Shown here: one piece after another, positions 1-8,435 of the stretch
Numbering within the stretch: the first letter of the stretch is position 1
How the letters are laid out: the number at the start of each line of letters is the position of its first letter
From: Methanolacinia paynteri
GTDB lineage: Archaea > Halobacteriota > Methanomicrobia > Methanomicrobiales > Methanomicrobiaceae
NCBI RefSeq assembly: GCF_000784355.1
Contig: NZ_KN360926.1
Span: 66,497 to 130,496, forward strand
Length of the DNA: 64,000 bases
Direction of reading: 5' to 3'
Made by a program: the position numbers and the translations under genes
The notes under the pieces: model-generated
What the model was told of the DNA's origin: nothing
The model's database searches: none
What the model saw: the letters and a program-made list of their open reading frames with translations, nothing else

Positions 1-83
1 ATGTAAATCACGTTGTGATTTACATGAAACAGTCCATGAAACCTCTGTTTCATAACCGTTTTTGTGATGAAACCTGTGTTTCA
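1..83. promoter_or_regulatory. Cluster of palindromes upstream of xth
   Basis: Bases 1-25 form a perfect inverted repeat with 11-bp arms and a 3-base centre (ATGTAAATCAC/GTGATTTACAT). Two near-identical 16-bp palindromes of the form TGAAAC-N4-GTTTCA follow at 37-52 and 68-83. They lie 31 bp apart, about three helical turns, so a dimeric protein would sit on the same DNA face. All lie upstream of an AT-rich TATA-like element near 101-109 that could serve the exonuclease gene at 199. They look like operator sites, but the left window edge hides any gene they might instead serve. Confidence 0.5.
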
Positions 84-100
84 GGAATGTTTTTTTAAAA

Positions 101-109
101 ATAATATAT
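101..109 (+). promoter_or_regulatory. TATA-like promoter element for xth
   Basis: An AT-rich run (ATAATATAT) follows the palindrome cluster and precedes the exonuclease III start by about 90 bases. A transcript starting 25 bases further on would have a leader of roughly 65 bases ending in the CAGGAGA ribosome-binding site. The assignment rests on position and composition only. Confidence 0.4.
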
Positions 110-198
110 GGCCAACCATTAAAATATAATTGGATTCAAACGGGTTTTCACTTAGAGTGCGTCCGGGCGGACCCGGTGAATCAGGAGAGATAGATGTT

Positions 199-963
199 AT
201 GAAACTGGTGTCATGGAATGTAAACGGACTCCGGGCCGTTGAGAAGAAAGGTTTTCTTGATTTTGTAAACGAATACCAGCCCGAAATTCTCTGCGTCCAG
301 GAGACGAAGGCGCACGAGGATCAGCTGAGCTCTTCGATCCGCCACCCGAAAGGATATTTTTCGTACTTCAGTTCGGCCGAAAGAAAGGGATACAGCGGGA
401 CCGCCCTGTACTCGCGTAAAGAGCCGGAAAGCATCAGCTACGGGTTCGGCGTCCCGGAGTTTGACACCGAAGGCAGAATAATTCTCGCAGAATATAGCGA
501 TTTCAATCTTTACGATATATATTTCCCGAACGGCAAGATGTCGAAGGAGAGGCTTCAGTTTAAGATGGACTTTTACGACGAGTGCCTTAAGCATGCGGTA
601 AGCGACCTGGATTCCGGGAAGAACGTAATAATCTGCGGGGACGTGAATACTGCCCACACTGAGATAGATCTTGCACGCCCGAAAGAGAACTCGAAGGTTT
701 CGGGATTCCTTGAGATCGAAAGAGAGTGGATCGACAGGCTGCTCGATGCCGGTTTTAAGGACTCGTTCCGTATGTTCACATCAGAGGGAGGGTATTATTC
801 CTGGTGGGATCTCAAATCGGGCGCCCGCGAGAGAAATGTCGGGTGGAGAATTGATTATTTCTTCGTCAGCGACGGCATATCCGACAGGGTGAAATCGGCT
901 TCTATACTCTCACAGGTCGAAGGATCGGATCACTGCCCGGTAGAGCTGGAACTGAAATCCTAA
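199..963 (+). CDS. xth: Exodeoxyribonuclease III / AP endonuclease
   Basis: Repairs abasic sites by cleaving the DNA backbone 5' of the lesion; the family also has 3' exonuclease activity. The 254-residue product has the whole exonuclease-endonuclease-phosphatase fold: WNVNGLRA near the start, the metal-binding QETKA, a central GDVN motif, GWRIDYFF and the terminal SDHCPV catalytic His. Its length matches bacterial ExoIII. An open frame extends up to a TTG at 130, but the ATG at 199 follows a CAGGAGA ribosome-binding site and begins exactly at the conserved MKLVSWN start, so I use 199. It is a single gene with a palindrome cluster upstream that may regulate it. Confidence 0.95.
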   Translation: MKLVSWNVNGLRAVEKKGFLDFVNEYQPEILCVQETKAHEDQLSSSIRHPKGYFSYFSSAERKGYSGTALYSRKEPESISYGFGVPEFDTEGRIILAEYSDFNLYDIYFPNGKMSKERLQFKMDFYDECLKHAVSDLDSGKNVIICGDVNTAHTEIDLARPKENSKVSGFLEIEREWIDRLLDAGFKDSFRMFTSEGGYYSWWDLKSGARERNVGWRIDYFFVSDGISDRVKSASILSQVEGSDHCPVELELKS

Positions 964-1013
964 ACTAAAAATTCCAAAATAAAACTGAAATAACTGCCCG
1001 GGATAAAAAAAGA

Positions 1014-1931
1014 TTATTGGTTGTTGTAGATCTTCAATGCAGCCGCGATCTCTGCATTGTCGATTGTTATTGCCGACACCGCGTTGCACATCCGTACCGC
1101 TTCGTCGAGAGTTTTCTGGTGGATGTTTCTTCCGGTCGCATTGCCAGATGCGCCGCCGGTGTGTATCTGATCGTAGAGCTGTTTGAGGAAGTCCTCTCCC
1201 GAGACACTCGAACCGCCTGCGCAGACCAGCTTCGTTTTTCCTGCGGCCGCTACTGCTTCTTTCAAAAGTTCAGGGGACGAGCTTCCGTCCTTCTTCGGGG
1301 CGTTGACCTTGACGAAGTCCGCACCGAGAGCGGATGCGACTCCTGCTGCACCGGCGATGAGGTGCGGATCTTTCTCGTCCTTTACGGCCTTTCCACGCGG
1401 GTAGATCCAAAGAACTACGATGAGGCCGTGCTGGTGTGCCTCGTAGATGATCTGTGCTGCTTCGCGGATCATCTCTCCCTCGTATTCGCTGCCGAGATAG
1501 ATCGTATACCCCACGCCTGTAATCGCCAGGCCGGTCTGGTCGCGGAACCTGACGATCTGGTCGATCGAATAGAGCTGGGGGCTGAGCGGATCCTTCTGGT
1601 CCGTCTTTACGAGATGAGTCTTGGAGTTGAGCTTTACAAGATAGGGAATCTCCCTGTAATCCCTGCCGTATTTTGCGATAAGGCCGAGCTGGGTTGCAAA
1701 AACACCGATTCTTCCCTCTTTTGCGATCCTGAATAGATGCTCGGGCGATGCATCGTCGGCCGCGATATCCTTGCCGAAGAAATCGTCGTTGAGGTGCTCG
1801 ACCTTCTGGTCGCCTGCAAAGAGCATGAGATTCCCGCTTCCGTGGGTTATCATCTTCATGTTCTCGACATACGTCCCTTTCGCGCTCACGGGAACGTCGG
1901 CCGGAACTTCGATCTCGTATGTAAATGACAT
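1014..1931 (-). CDS. Class I aldolase, archaeal FbaB/DhnA type
   Basis: A 305-residue TIM-barrel aldolase of the archaeal fructose-bisphosphate aldolase/DhnA family. Such enzymes form a Schiff base with the substrate and act in gluconeogenesis or in the archaeal aromatic amino-acid precursor route. The likely Schiff-base lysine is K208 in DFVKVNAPK. A DQKVEHL motif lies near residue 41 and a phosphate-binding GGSS motif near the C-terminus. The exact substrate cannot be told from sequence; fructose-1,6-bisphosphate is the default annotation, and a role in 6-deoxy-sugar/ADH synthesis is the alternative. It is transcribed in the same direction as the upstream F390 synthetase gene, with about 60 bp between them. 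Confidence 0.85.
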   Translation of the reverse strand: MSFTYEIEVPADVPVSAKGTYVENMKMITHGSGNLMLFAGDQKVEHLNDDFFGKDIAADDASPEHLFRIAKEGRIGVFATQLGLIAKYGRDYREIPYLVKLNSKTHLVKTDQKDPLSPQLYSIDQIVRFRDQTGLAITGVGYTIYLGSEYEGEMIREAAQIIYEAHQHGLIVVLWIYPRGKAVKDEKDPHLIAGAAGVASALGADFVKVNAPKKDGSSSPELLKEAVAAAGKTKLVCAGGSSVSGEDFLKQLYDQIHTGGASGNATGRNIHQKTLDEAVRMCNAVSAITIDNAEIAAALKIYNNQ

Positions 1932-1990
1932 ACTTATTCGTGCTCAACCGGAATAGATAAAGATTGTTGGATTGATTTTTTCAGGGATTG

Positions 1991-3337
1991 TTATCTCCTG
2001 TCCACAAGCCGCCGGGGCCTGCTTTTCAGCCTGAATAATTCGAGTTCCCCCTTCCCTGTGAAGTTGAATACGATGTCGAGTTCGCCGTCGGAATAATTTT
2101 CGCCCAGTGCAGGACTGATCCCGAATAAATGCTCGGTGAAATTCTTCTTTACAAGTTCGAAATCGCATTTTTCCTTGTCCCTGCATTCCATGCTGATCCT
2201 TAGAATGCACTCGTCCTCGGTTATACCGCAGTACAGGAATGCCTCGTACTCGCCGGTGAGATATTCCATGTTCTCCCGCTGAAAAACACAGCTCTCTATA
2301 TCCACACGGTTTACAGGGACTCCTGCAATGTAGACGTTCTCCGCCTCGCGACGCGGATTCTCGATCCTCATGTGCGTTCTCCCGCACGGGCACTGGTCCC
2401 TGGATACTACCCTTGTGATATCGTCGGTATCGTAATTTATCAGGACCGTTCCCGCCTTTTCGCCTTCGGGAACGAGTGTTGTAAGGACCATCTTTCCTTT
2501 ATCGCCGTCCCTGACGAAATTTTTCATATTGTGATCGTAGATATCCACATGTATCAGGTCTTCGGGAACATGAAGCCCGGTGATCTCGCTGCATTCCCCG
2601 CACATCGATCCTTCGGTGCTGCCGTAGGTATTGTATGATTCGAAACCCCAGATCTCGTCGAGATATGCCCTCGATTCAGGTGCGAAGCTCTCTCCGCCGA
2701 TGACGAGCCCTTTGATCCCGGACTCTCCGGGTCCGAGGCCGTCTTCTTTCATCTTGTCCGCGAGCCTCAGGAGTTTGAAGACCGAGCCGACGATTATCGT
2801 CGGTTTGTAGTCCCTGATTACTCTTACGGGGAAGGTGCACTTTCCCTCCGGAATAACCGTGACCGATGTCTTCTGCGCAGCAAGCGTCATGGTGTTTGCG
2901 CCGATGTTCATGCCATAGGAGGCGCAGACAGCCATACGATCTCCCTTTCCGAACCCCTGAGATTTGAAAGCCCGTGCATATTTTTCTGCGTACCTGTTCC
3001 AGTCGTCCCATGTGAGGAAAAAGGATTTCGGCATCCCGCTGGTTCCGCTTGTCTCGTGGATGGTGTATACTTCCTGCCACGGAACGCTCCTGAACATGAA
3101 CTCCTGTGATGCTGGGGGCTGGTTCTCCCGTATTGTCCTTCCGCTTATTACCGGAAGCTCCCTGAGGTCTTCATGGGTCCTGACGGATTCGGGCCTGATT
3201 TTATTTTCGTCGAACCATTTCCTGTAAAAAAGGGAATGACTTGCCGCATAGGATACCGTATTCCTGACTCTCTCATCTACGAGCGAATCGAGATCGTCGC
3301 GATCCAGGGTCTCGATATCCGGCCTGAAATATTCCAT
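1991..3337 (-). CDS. Coenzyme F390 synthetase-like adenylate-forming enzyme
   Basis: A 448-residue AMP-forming ligase of the phenylacetate-CoA ligase/F390 synthetase group. In methanogens such enzymes adenylate coenzyme F420 to F390, proposed as a signal of oxidative stress. The P-loop-like TSGTSGMPK is at residues 96-104. YGSTEG forms the A5 motif, followed by an unusual pair of cysteines (MCGEC), and a CPCGR motif lies in the C-terminal third. PaaK-like ligases of unknown acid specificity are the alternative. The start MEYFRPDIE is the typical N-terminus of this family. It lies divergent to the glutaredoxin/disulfide-reductase pair, which fits a common redox theme. Confidence 0.85.
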   Translation of the reverse strand: MEYFRPDIETLDRDDLDSLVDERVRNTVSYAASHSLFYRKWFDENKIRPESVRTHEDLRELPVISGRTIRENQPPASQEFMFRSVPWQEVYTIHETSGTSGMPKSFFLTWDDWNRYAEKYARAFKSQGFGKGDRMAVCASYGMNIGANTMTLAAQKTSVTVIPEGKCTFPVRVIRDYKPTIIVGSVFKLLRLADKMKEDGLGPGESGIKGLVIGGESFAPESRAYLDEIWGFESYNTYGSTEGSMCGECSEITGLHVPEDLIHVDIYDHNMKNFVRDGDKGKMVLTTLVPEGEKAGTVLINYDTDDITRVVSRDQCPCGRTHMRIENPRREAENVYIAGVPVNRVDIESCVFQRENMEYLTGEYEAFLYCGITEDECILRISMECRDKEKCDFELVKKNFTEHLFGISPALGENYSDGELDIVFNFTGKGELELFRLKSRPRRLVDRR

Positions 3338-3430
3338 AATTTCGCCTCTCTTACTTCGAAGTGATGGTTTACAGATAATTTAATCTTTTTGGGCGTTCAT
3401 CTGTGAATATAGAAACAGGAAGTTGATTTT

Positions 3431-3718
3431 ATGACCGAATGGACTGTTGTAGAAGGTAAGGATAAGGGTTCGATTGTTCTTTATGCCCTTAGCACCTGCA
3501 TTCACTGTAAAAAAACAAAGGAGCTCCTGAACGAACTCGGTGTGGCCTATAAATATCTCTTTGTCGATCTCCTGCCCGAAGAGGAGCTTAGCGTGGTGTT
3601 CAACGAGATGCTGAAATATAATCCGACCGGCTCTTTTCCCACGATGGTCATCAACGGCGATAAAGTGATAGTAGGATCGAGGCTCCAGGAGATCCGGGAG
3701 GCGCTGAATGGAGATTAA
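3431..3718 (+). CDS. Glutaredoxin-like protein
   Basis: A 95-residue thioredoxin-fold protein with a CIHC redox motif (C23, C26) after a beta strand, and a cis-proline region in GSFPTMVING. Such proteins pass electrons to protein disulfides. An AGGAAG ribosome-binding site precedes the ATG. The stop codon overlaps the start of the next gene by 11 bases, so the two are probably translated together. The neighbour encodes a ferredoxin:disulfide reductase catalytic subunit, so this is probably its electron acceptor, as described for methanogen glutaredoxin-like proteins (methanoredoxin). Confidence 0.88.
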   Translation: MTEWTVVEGKDKGSIVLYALSTCIHCKKTKELLNELGVAYKYLFVDLLPEEELSVVFNEMLKYNPTGSFPTMVINGDKVIVGSRLQEIREALNGD

Positions 3719-4220
3719 AGAGCCTTCGAAGGAAGAGATCGATGCGAAATATAACGAGATCCTCCGGCAGGCAAAGAGGGGCGGATATTTTCTTAATCCC
3801 GATACGGAATTTGCCAAAGATCTGGTGAAGGGACTGATCATAAATGGTGAACGCTACGGTTTCGAGGCATGCCCGTGCCGCCTTGTAATGGGAGAAAAGG
3901 AGCTGAACCTGGATATCGTCTGCCCGTGTTATTACCGCGACGACGACGTATCCGAATACGGGGCCTGTTACTGCGGGCTTTATGTCGACGAGGAGACCTC
4001 GAAGGGAGAAAAACCTGTGACGGCCATCCCGGAGAGGAGAGACCTGAAGTCACGCGGCAAAACCGCAGGAGCCTCCGGGATGCCGACTGCCGCCGGCAGC
4101 CTTCAGTACCCGGTATACAGGTGCAATGTCTGCGGATACCTGTGTGCAAGGAACAGCCCTCCGGAAAAATGCCCGGTATGCGGAGCGGATCAAAAAAGAT
4201 TTGATCTATTCATGAGATAG
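3708..4220 (+). CDS. Ferredoxin:disulfide reductase catalytic subunit fused to rubredoxin
   Basis: A 170-residue two-domain iron-sulfur protein. Residues 1-95 are the ferredoxin-thioredoxin reductase catalytic domain with CPC (55-57), CPC (72-74) and CYC (87-89), which hold the 4Fe-4S cluster and redox-active disulfide. The plant and cyanobacterial enzyme has CHC at the third site. Residues 137-168 are a rubredoxin domain with C139, C142, C155 and C158. The fusion matches an enzyme type characterised in Methanosarcina acetivorans. It probably takes electrons from ferredoxin and reduces disulfides through the glutaredoxin encoded just upstream, whose reading frame it overlaps. Confidence 0.92.
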   Translation: MEIKEPSKEEIDAKYNEILRQAKRGGYFLNPDTEFAKDLVKGLIINGERYGFEACPCRLVMGEKELNLDIVCPCYYRDDDVSEYGACYCGLYVDEETSKGEKPVTAIPERRDLKSRGKTAGASGMPTAAGSLQYPVYRCNVCGYLCARNSPPEKCPVCGADQKRFDLFMR

Positions 4221-4235
4221 AATATCCTGAGACTC

Positions 4236-4856
4236 ATGAATTCCGAATATTACGCAGTCGATATCGCACTAATACCAGAAAGAGAGACTCTTGATTTTTT
4301 TATCGGCCTGAACAGGAGACTTATAGAGAAAACCGGGGACGATTCCATACGCTTGGGAGATTCCGCCTGTCTTCCGCATATCTCGCTTGCCATGGGCAGG
4401 GTTCATGCATCATGCATAGAGGATATCAAAGAAATACTTTCGGTGGTTTCGGGGTTTCTTCCCTATAATGCGGCCTACAAAGATTATGCGGTCGTCGCAG
4501 GCTCAAACGGAGATCAGATTTCAGGATTGGATATAGTAAGGGACGATATGATTGCCGGGTTGCAGGAGATTGTCGCCGGAATACTGGGAGAGTTCAGTTC
4601 GCACGGGATGACGCCCGAATGTTTCTCCGGGGATGCATCCGCGATCACTGATTTTTCTCTCGATTATTCGGAGAATTATCTCGCACGACAGACGGGAGAT
4701 AGTTTTTCACCGCATATTACGATTGGCAACGGGAATATCAGGAAGGTTGAAGATATTCAGCCGCCGGCAAATTTTTCATGCGACAGGATTGCCATATGCC
4801 GTCTCGGGAATCACTGCACATGTGCGGAGCTTTTGGAGAGCATTAAGGGGATCTGA
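4236..4856 (+). CDS. 2H phosphoesterase (LigT-like) protein
   Basis: A 206-residue protein with the two signature H-x-[ST]-hydrophobic motifs of the 2H phosphoesterase superfamily: HIS at 48-50 (PHISLAMG) and HIT at 160-162 (PHITIGNG). The family includes RNA 2'-5' ligases and cyclic phosphodiesterases acting on 2',3'-cyclic RNA ends. The spacing and length suit the superfamily, but the substrate is unknown. It starts 15 bases after the disulfide reductase and may be its last operon partner. A three-hairpin repeat begins about 35 bases after its stop. Confidence 0.75.
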   Translation: MNSEYYAVDIALIPERETLDFFIGLNRRLIEKTGDDSIRLGDSACLPHISLAMGRVHASCIEDIKEILSVVSGFLPYNAAYKDYAVVAGSNGDQISGLDIVRDDMIAGLQEIVAGILGEFSSHGMTPECFSGDASAITDFSLDYSENYLARQTGDSFSPHITIGNGNIRKVEDIQPPANFSCDRIAICRLGNHCTCAELLESIKGI

Positions 4857-4890
4857 TTTTCTTTGGCTCATTGCAGTCTCATGTTTTTCT

Positions 4891-5065
4891 CAGGCGACCC
4901 CGGGCACCACAGACCGGAGGCTGGTGGACGGCCCCTGCCCAGGGGCCTTGCCTTAAGATAGTTCTCTCACGGCACGCCCGGGGAACCGGCGAGGGTTCCC
5001 CGTGCTGTTTAATTTAGTTTTGTTTAGTTTGTTTTGAAATCCGAATTAAGATCCTTTAGATCTCC
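4891..5065 (+). repeat. Three-hairpin intergenic repeat, copy 1
   Basis: This matches the element at 6505-6666 over about 160 bases. It holds three stem-loops in order: an imperfect stem at 4907-4927, a perfect one at 4930-4947 (GGCCCCTG-CC-CAGGGGCC), and a third with 8-bp arms at 4980-4987 and 4994-5001 (GGGGAACC/GGTTCCCC). A conserved linker of 33 bases includes CTTAAGATA and TTCTCTCACGGCACGCCC. It begins about 35 bases after the stop of a plus-strand gene. Stem changes relative to copy 2 are compensatory, so the structure rather than the sequence appears to be kept. A BIME/REP-like element or a 3'UTR RNA are both possible. Confidence 0.8.
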
Positions 5066-5165
5066 TGTTCCGGTTCCAATAAATTTAGTAGATTATAATC
5101 AATTTTTTTTGTAAATATAATCGAGTTTAACAAATTATATTATCTTAAGTCAAAAATATTTGTGG

Positions 5166-6485
5166 ATGAACTCGTGCCGAGATCTGGTTTACCGGTTTTT
5201 TAAATTAAAAGATAACAATACAACGATTAAAACGGAATTTACTGCAGGTGTCGTCACTTTCATGACGATGGCATATATCCTGGTCGTCAACCCTGCGATC
5301 CTGCTTGCGGCCGGGATTCCGTTCGGCCCGGCTGTTGCCGCTACGATTATCACGGCAATATTCGGGACGGTGATAATGGGGGTTTATGCGAACCGCCCGT
5401 TTGCAATCGCACCGTATATGGGCGAGAACGCCTTCATCGCGTATACGGTCTGCGGGGTTATGGGATATTCCTGGCAGACGGCACTCGGGGCGGTTTTCAT
5501 CAGCGGAATTCTTCTGACCGTCCTTACGATCGCGGGCGGACGGACGATTATGTGCGAAGCGGTCCCGGAGAGCTTGAAGTACAGTTTTGCGGCAGGGATC
5601 GGTCTCTTCATTACATTCGTCGGGCTTGTCAACTCGAAGATAGTTGTTCTCGGTACTGAGACGGCACCGGTTCATATCGGGGATTTGAACAGCCCGGAGG
5701 TTATGCTTGCGGTCTTCGGCTTCATCCTGATCTCGGTGATGGAGCTTCGAAAGATCAGGGGATCGATCCTCTTCGGCATAGTTATTGTCTCCCTTATCGG
5801 GTTCGTCTCCGGCCTGGTGGCGTACCCGGAGGCGATATTCAGCCTTCCGCCGGATATCTCGCCGGTGTTCCTCCAGCTTGATGTCGCCGGGGCACTTACA
5901 TGGGGAATGTTTGCTGTTATCCTGACGATTTTCACGATGGCCTTCCTCGATACTATGGGCGGGCTTATCGGGGTATCGGCACAGGCGGGTTTCCTGGATG
6001 AAAAAGGAAACCTCCCGGATATAGAGAAACCGTTCCTCGCGGATGCTCTTTCGAATATATTTGCGGGCCTTGCAGGGACGACTACGAGCGGTGCGTTCAT
6101 GGAATCGGCGACCGGAGTTCTCGCGGGGGGAAGAACGGGGCTTACGGCTATCTTTGTAGCGATTCTTTTCGCATGTTCCCTCTTCTTAACGCCCCTGTTT
6201 ATTGCGATTCCTTCGGCCGCGACAGGTCCTGCAATGATTATGGTCGGACTAATAATGATGCGGCCGCTGGTGAAGATCGATTTTTCGGATTACAGCGAGA
6301 TGATCCCGGCGTTTGCGGTGATCATCCTGATGAGTTTTACATATAATATCGGGGTCGGGATATGCAGCGGGTTTGTTCTTTATCCGCTCTTCAAGATCTT
6401 CGCAGGAAAAAAAGAGGATATAAATCCGTATTCATGGATTCTGTTTGCCCTTTGTCTTCTGTTCTTTATCTTCTATCCATACTGA
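5166..6485 (+). CDS. AzgA-family purine permease
   Basis: A 439-residue, highly hydrophobic transporter of the NCS2/AzgA family, which imports hypoxanthine, guanine or adenine with protons. Family marks include the N-terminal TEFTAGVVTFMTMAYIL segment, NRPFAIAPYMGENAFIAY, and TMGGLIGVSAQAG followed by ADALSNIFAG. About 12-14 membrane segments are visible. A TTG at 5160 opens the frame, but the ATG at 5166 is the more usual codon; neither has a strong ribosome-binding site. It is a single gene flanked on both sides by copies of the three-hairpin repeat. I saw no purine riboswitch in the 5065-5165 leader. Confidence 0.93.
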   Translation: MNSCRDLVYRFFKLKDNNTTIKTEFTAGVVTFMTMAYILVVNPAILLAAGIPFGPAVAATIITAIFGTVIMGVYANRPFAIAPYMGENAFIAYTVCGVMGYSWQTALGAVFISGILLTVLTIAGGRTIMCEAVPESLKYSFAAGIGLFITFVGLVNSKIVVLGTETAPVHIGDLNSPEVMLAVFGFILISVMELRKIRGSILFGIVIVSLIGFVSGLVAYPEAIFSLPPDISPVFLQLDVAGALTWGMFAVILTIFTMAFLDTMGGLIGVSAQAGFLDEKGNLPDIEKPFLADALSNIFAGLAGTTTSGAFMESATGVLAGGRTGLTAIFVAILFACSLFLTPLFIAIPSAATGPAMIMVGLIMMRPLVKIDFSDYSEMIPAFAVIILMSFTYNIGVGICSGFVLYPLFKIFAGKKEDINPYSWILFALCLLFFIFYPY

Positions 6486-6504
6486 TTTTTTACAAATATT
6501 AGCT

Positions 6505-6666
6505 TGGCAACCCCGGCACCGGCGGCCAAGCCGCCGGACGGCCCCTGCCCAGGGGCCTTGCCTTAAGATATTTCTCTCACGGCACGCCCGGGAGACCGAC
6601 AAGGGGTCTCCCGGACTGTTGAATTCGTTTTTTTTTGAAAATCCGGAACGAGACTTTTTAGATCCA
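6505..6666 (+). repeat. Three-hairpin intergenic repeat, copy 2
   Basis: Second copy of the element at 4891-5065, in the same orientation, beginning 20 bases after the azgA stop. Stem 1 is perfect here (arms CCGGCGGC and GCCGCCGG, 6519-6537). Stem 2 (6540-6557) is identical to copy 1. Stem 3 has arms GGGAGACC (6590-6597) and GGTCTCCC (6605-6612). The distance between stems 2 and 3 is 33 bases in both copies. The matching sequence continues past stem 3 into a T-rich tail and a TTTAGATC motif. Confidence 0.8.
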
Positions 6667-6760
6667 TTGTATTATTCTATGAATTCATCGCGGCGAGGGG
6701 TTGTCAAGAGTTGAACTTTTTTTTATGCAAAAAAATGGTAGGATGCCTGATTTTTTTCTT

Positions 6761-7630
6761 TTAGCCCTTACTCGACATGAAGAGACTGAGTGCTATTCCG
6801 GTAATGAGTGCGACGAGTGCGTCGGACCCGAAGTAGTCCATCGAAAGCAGGGTGTCCAGCGGGACTCCTCCCCAGAAGTGGCCGAGGATAATCGAGAGAA
6901 TGAATCCGAGCATAGTTACTATTGCGAAGTGCCTGAGTCCTTTTAAGTAGTCGTGATACGTGAGTTTGATGAATATGAACGCGGCCGCCATAAAGATGAG
7001 GAAGAAATAAAATCCCATCTCCGAAGAGACAGCTGCAATTGTTTTCGAGGAAAATATACCGAACTCCGCGATTATAAGGTAGATGATGACCATCCCGACG
7101 GAGTTGTCCTTGGTCAGGTTCAGGAAGGGGATGACCGACTGCTGTCCTTCTGCTGCCTGCGGTTGCGGAGGATAGCCGTTCGCTCCGTTGTATCCCCCGG
7201 GAGATGCGGGGGGATATGGCGGATAAGGAGCAGGGCCCTGGGGAGCGGTTGCGGGTGCGGCCTGCTGTAATTTTTCTTCTTTGCCTTTTTTATACGATTT
7301 CACGGCCCCGTGGAGTGCGATGGCAACGGCCAGGATTCCGCAGATAAGTCCGCCGAATCCGAAGATTATATTGTCCAGGGTGAGACCTTCGGTTAAGATC
7401 CTCAGGAGGAAACTCTGGAAGAAGATGTACGCCGCGATAACGATGATCAGGAATATGAAGATCTTCTTTGCACCCGGTGCAACGAGGCGTGTAAATTTTC
7501 TCAGAAGCACGACGATGCAATATATGATTATCAGGGCGACCATTATCGCAAAAAGATCTCCCGACTGGACTTTTGCCGGCAGATCCAGCAGGTAGTCCAT
7601 GCCCTGAACAATGTATGACTGAATATCCAT
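6761..7630 (-). CDS. Polytopic membrane protein with proline-rich loop
   Basis: A 289-residue membrane protein I do not recognise. Three hydrophobic segments (about residues 28-115) are followed by a cytoplasm-like stretch rich in K, A, P, G, Y and Q (about 120-170), then four more hydrophobic segments. The loop is low-complexity and resembles linkers in stress or cell-envelope proteins. The frame opens at a TTG (7642), but the ATG at 7630 begins MDIQSYIVQG and is the better start. No operon partner is near; a T-rich run after the stop may end transcription. Confidence 0.7.
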   Translation of the reverse strand: MDIQSYIVQGMDYLLDLPAKVQSGDLFAIMVALIIIYCIVVLLRKFTRLVAPGAKKIFIFLIIVIAAYIFFQSFLLRILTEGLTLDNIIFGFGGLICGILAVAIALHGAVKSYKKGKEEKLQQAAPATAPQGPAPYPPYPPASPGGYNGANGYPPQPQAAEGQQSVIPFLNLTKDNSVGMVIIYLIIAEFGIFSSKTIAAVSSEMGFYFFLIFMAAAFIFIKLTYHDYLKGLRHFAIVTMLGFILSIILGHFWGGVPLDTLLSMDYFGSDALVALITGIALSLFMSSKG

Positions 7631-7913
7631 TTTCAACCCCAAATAAAATTCCGGTAAATTTATGATGTATGTCTCGGGGAATAATAAATTATTGTTTTAA
7701 AATGGGTGGAAGTAGAGGTTTTGGCTATTCAATAATATGAAATGAAAGTTATCGTTTATTTGGATGTTCATAGAATCCATTAATGCCATGGATCATGACA
7801 GAGGACAGAGGAGTAAAATTATGCGAAGGATTAAAATTTGAAAAAAACTAAGTATGATTAGCACAGAGAATCAAAAATAATTATAATAATATGAATTAAA
7901 GGAGGTGGAATAC

Positions 7914-8435
7914 GTGGATAAAAATGAAATTTCATTACTGCTATTATTGAGATATTTTGGATATGATGAAAAAAGCGTTATTGATATGATCGATGATTTC
8001 AAAGGACGCTTGATGATACAAAAAATTGTTTATATTAGTTTAGTAGGAGGAGTAGATATTGGATACTCTTTTACCTGGAATAAGCATGGGCCTGATTCCT
8101 CTCGACTGACAAGAGCATATAATAAGATATTGAATTCTTTTATGGACGGAGACAGAGATTATACAGAATATGAATTCTGGAGGAGTGCACGAAGGTCTCT
8201 TAATAAAATTAAACCTTTGATAGTCGATAATCCTTTGGAAGAAAAAGGAATAAGCAAATATGAATGGCTGGAAATAGTTTCATCTATACTGTTCTGGTCT
8301 ACACTTTACAATAACATTGATTATGGCGTTGAAAAAGTAAAGGAATTAAAATTGGAATATAAAGATATGATTGAACCCGCAAAAAATGAGATAGTTAAAT
8401 ATTTCCCGGCCATGGATCAAGTATTAATAGTCTGA
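7914..8435 (+). CDS. YwgA/Panacea (DUF4065)-like protein
   Basis: A 173-residue soluble protein. Its segment with MIQKIVYI, then GYSFTWNKHGP followed by a Ser-rich turn, resembles the YwgA/SocA/DUF4065 (Panacea) proteins, which have LQKLVYL and F-x-W-x-x-GP-x-S motifs. Panacea proteins often act as antitoxins or in phage-related modules. A strong GGAGGTG at 7901-7907 places the start at the GTG at 7914 rather than the earlier in-frame GTG at 7905, which lies inside it. Base composition is more AT-rich than the housekeeping genes. Its 3' end overlaps the convergent membrane-protein gene by 12 bases. Confidence 0.6.
   Translation: MDKNEISLLLLLRYFGYDEKSVIDMIDDFKGRLMIQKIVYISLVGGVDIGYSFTWNKHGPDSSRLTRAYNKILNSFMDGDRDYTEYEFWRSARRSLNKIKPLIVDNPLEEKGISKYEWLEIVSSILFWSTLYNNIDYGVEKVKELKLEYKDMIEPAKNEIVKYFPAMDQVLIV

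Noticed and set aside
1017-1736. A 239-codon plus-strand frame opposite the aldolase gene
   Set aside because: It is antisense to a clearly conserved aldolase, has no ribosome-binding site or family, and its codon use is the mirror of the real gene.
5066-5165. Purine riboswitch in front of the purine permease
   Set aside because: I see no conserved purine-riboswitch core or three-way junction; the stretch is AT-rich promoter-like DNA.
7785-7838. A 17-codon frame starting MDHDRGQRSK before the YwgA-like gene
   Set aside because: Too short, no good ribosome-binding site at its start, no coupling to the next gene.
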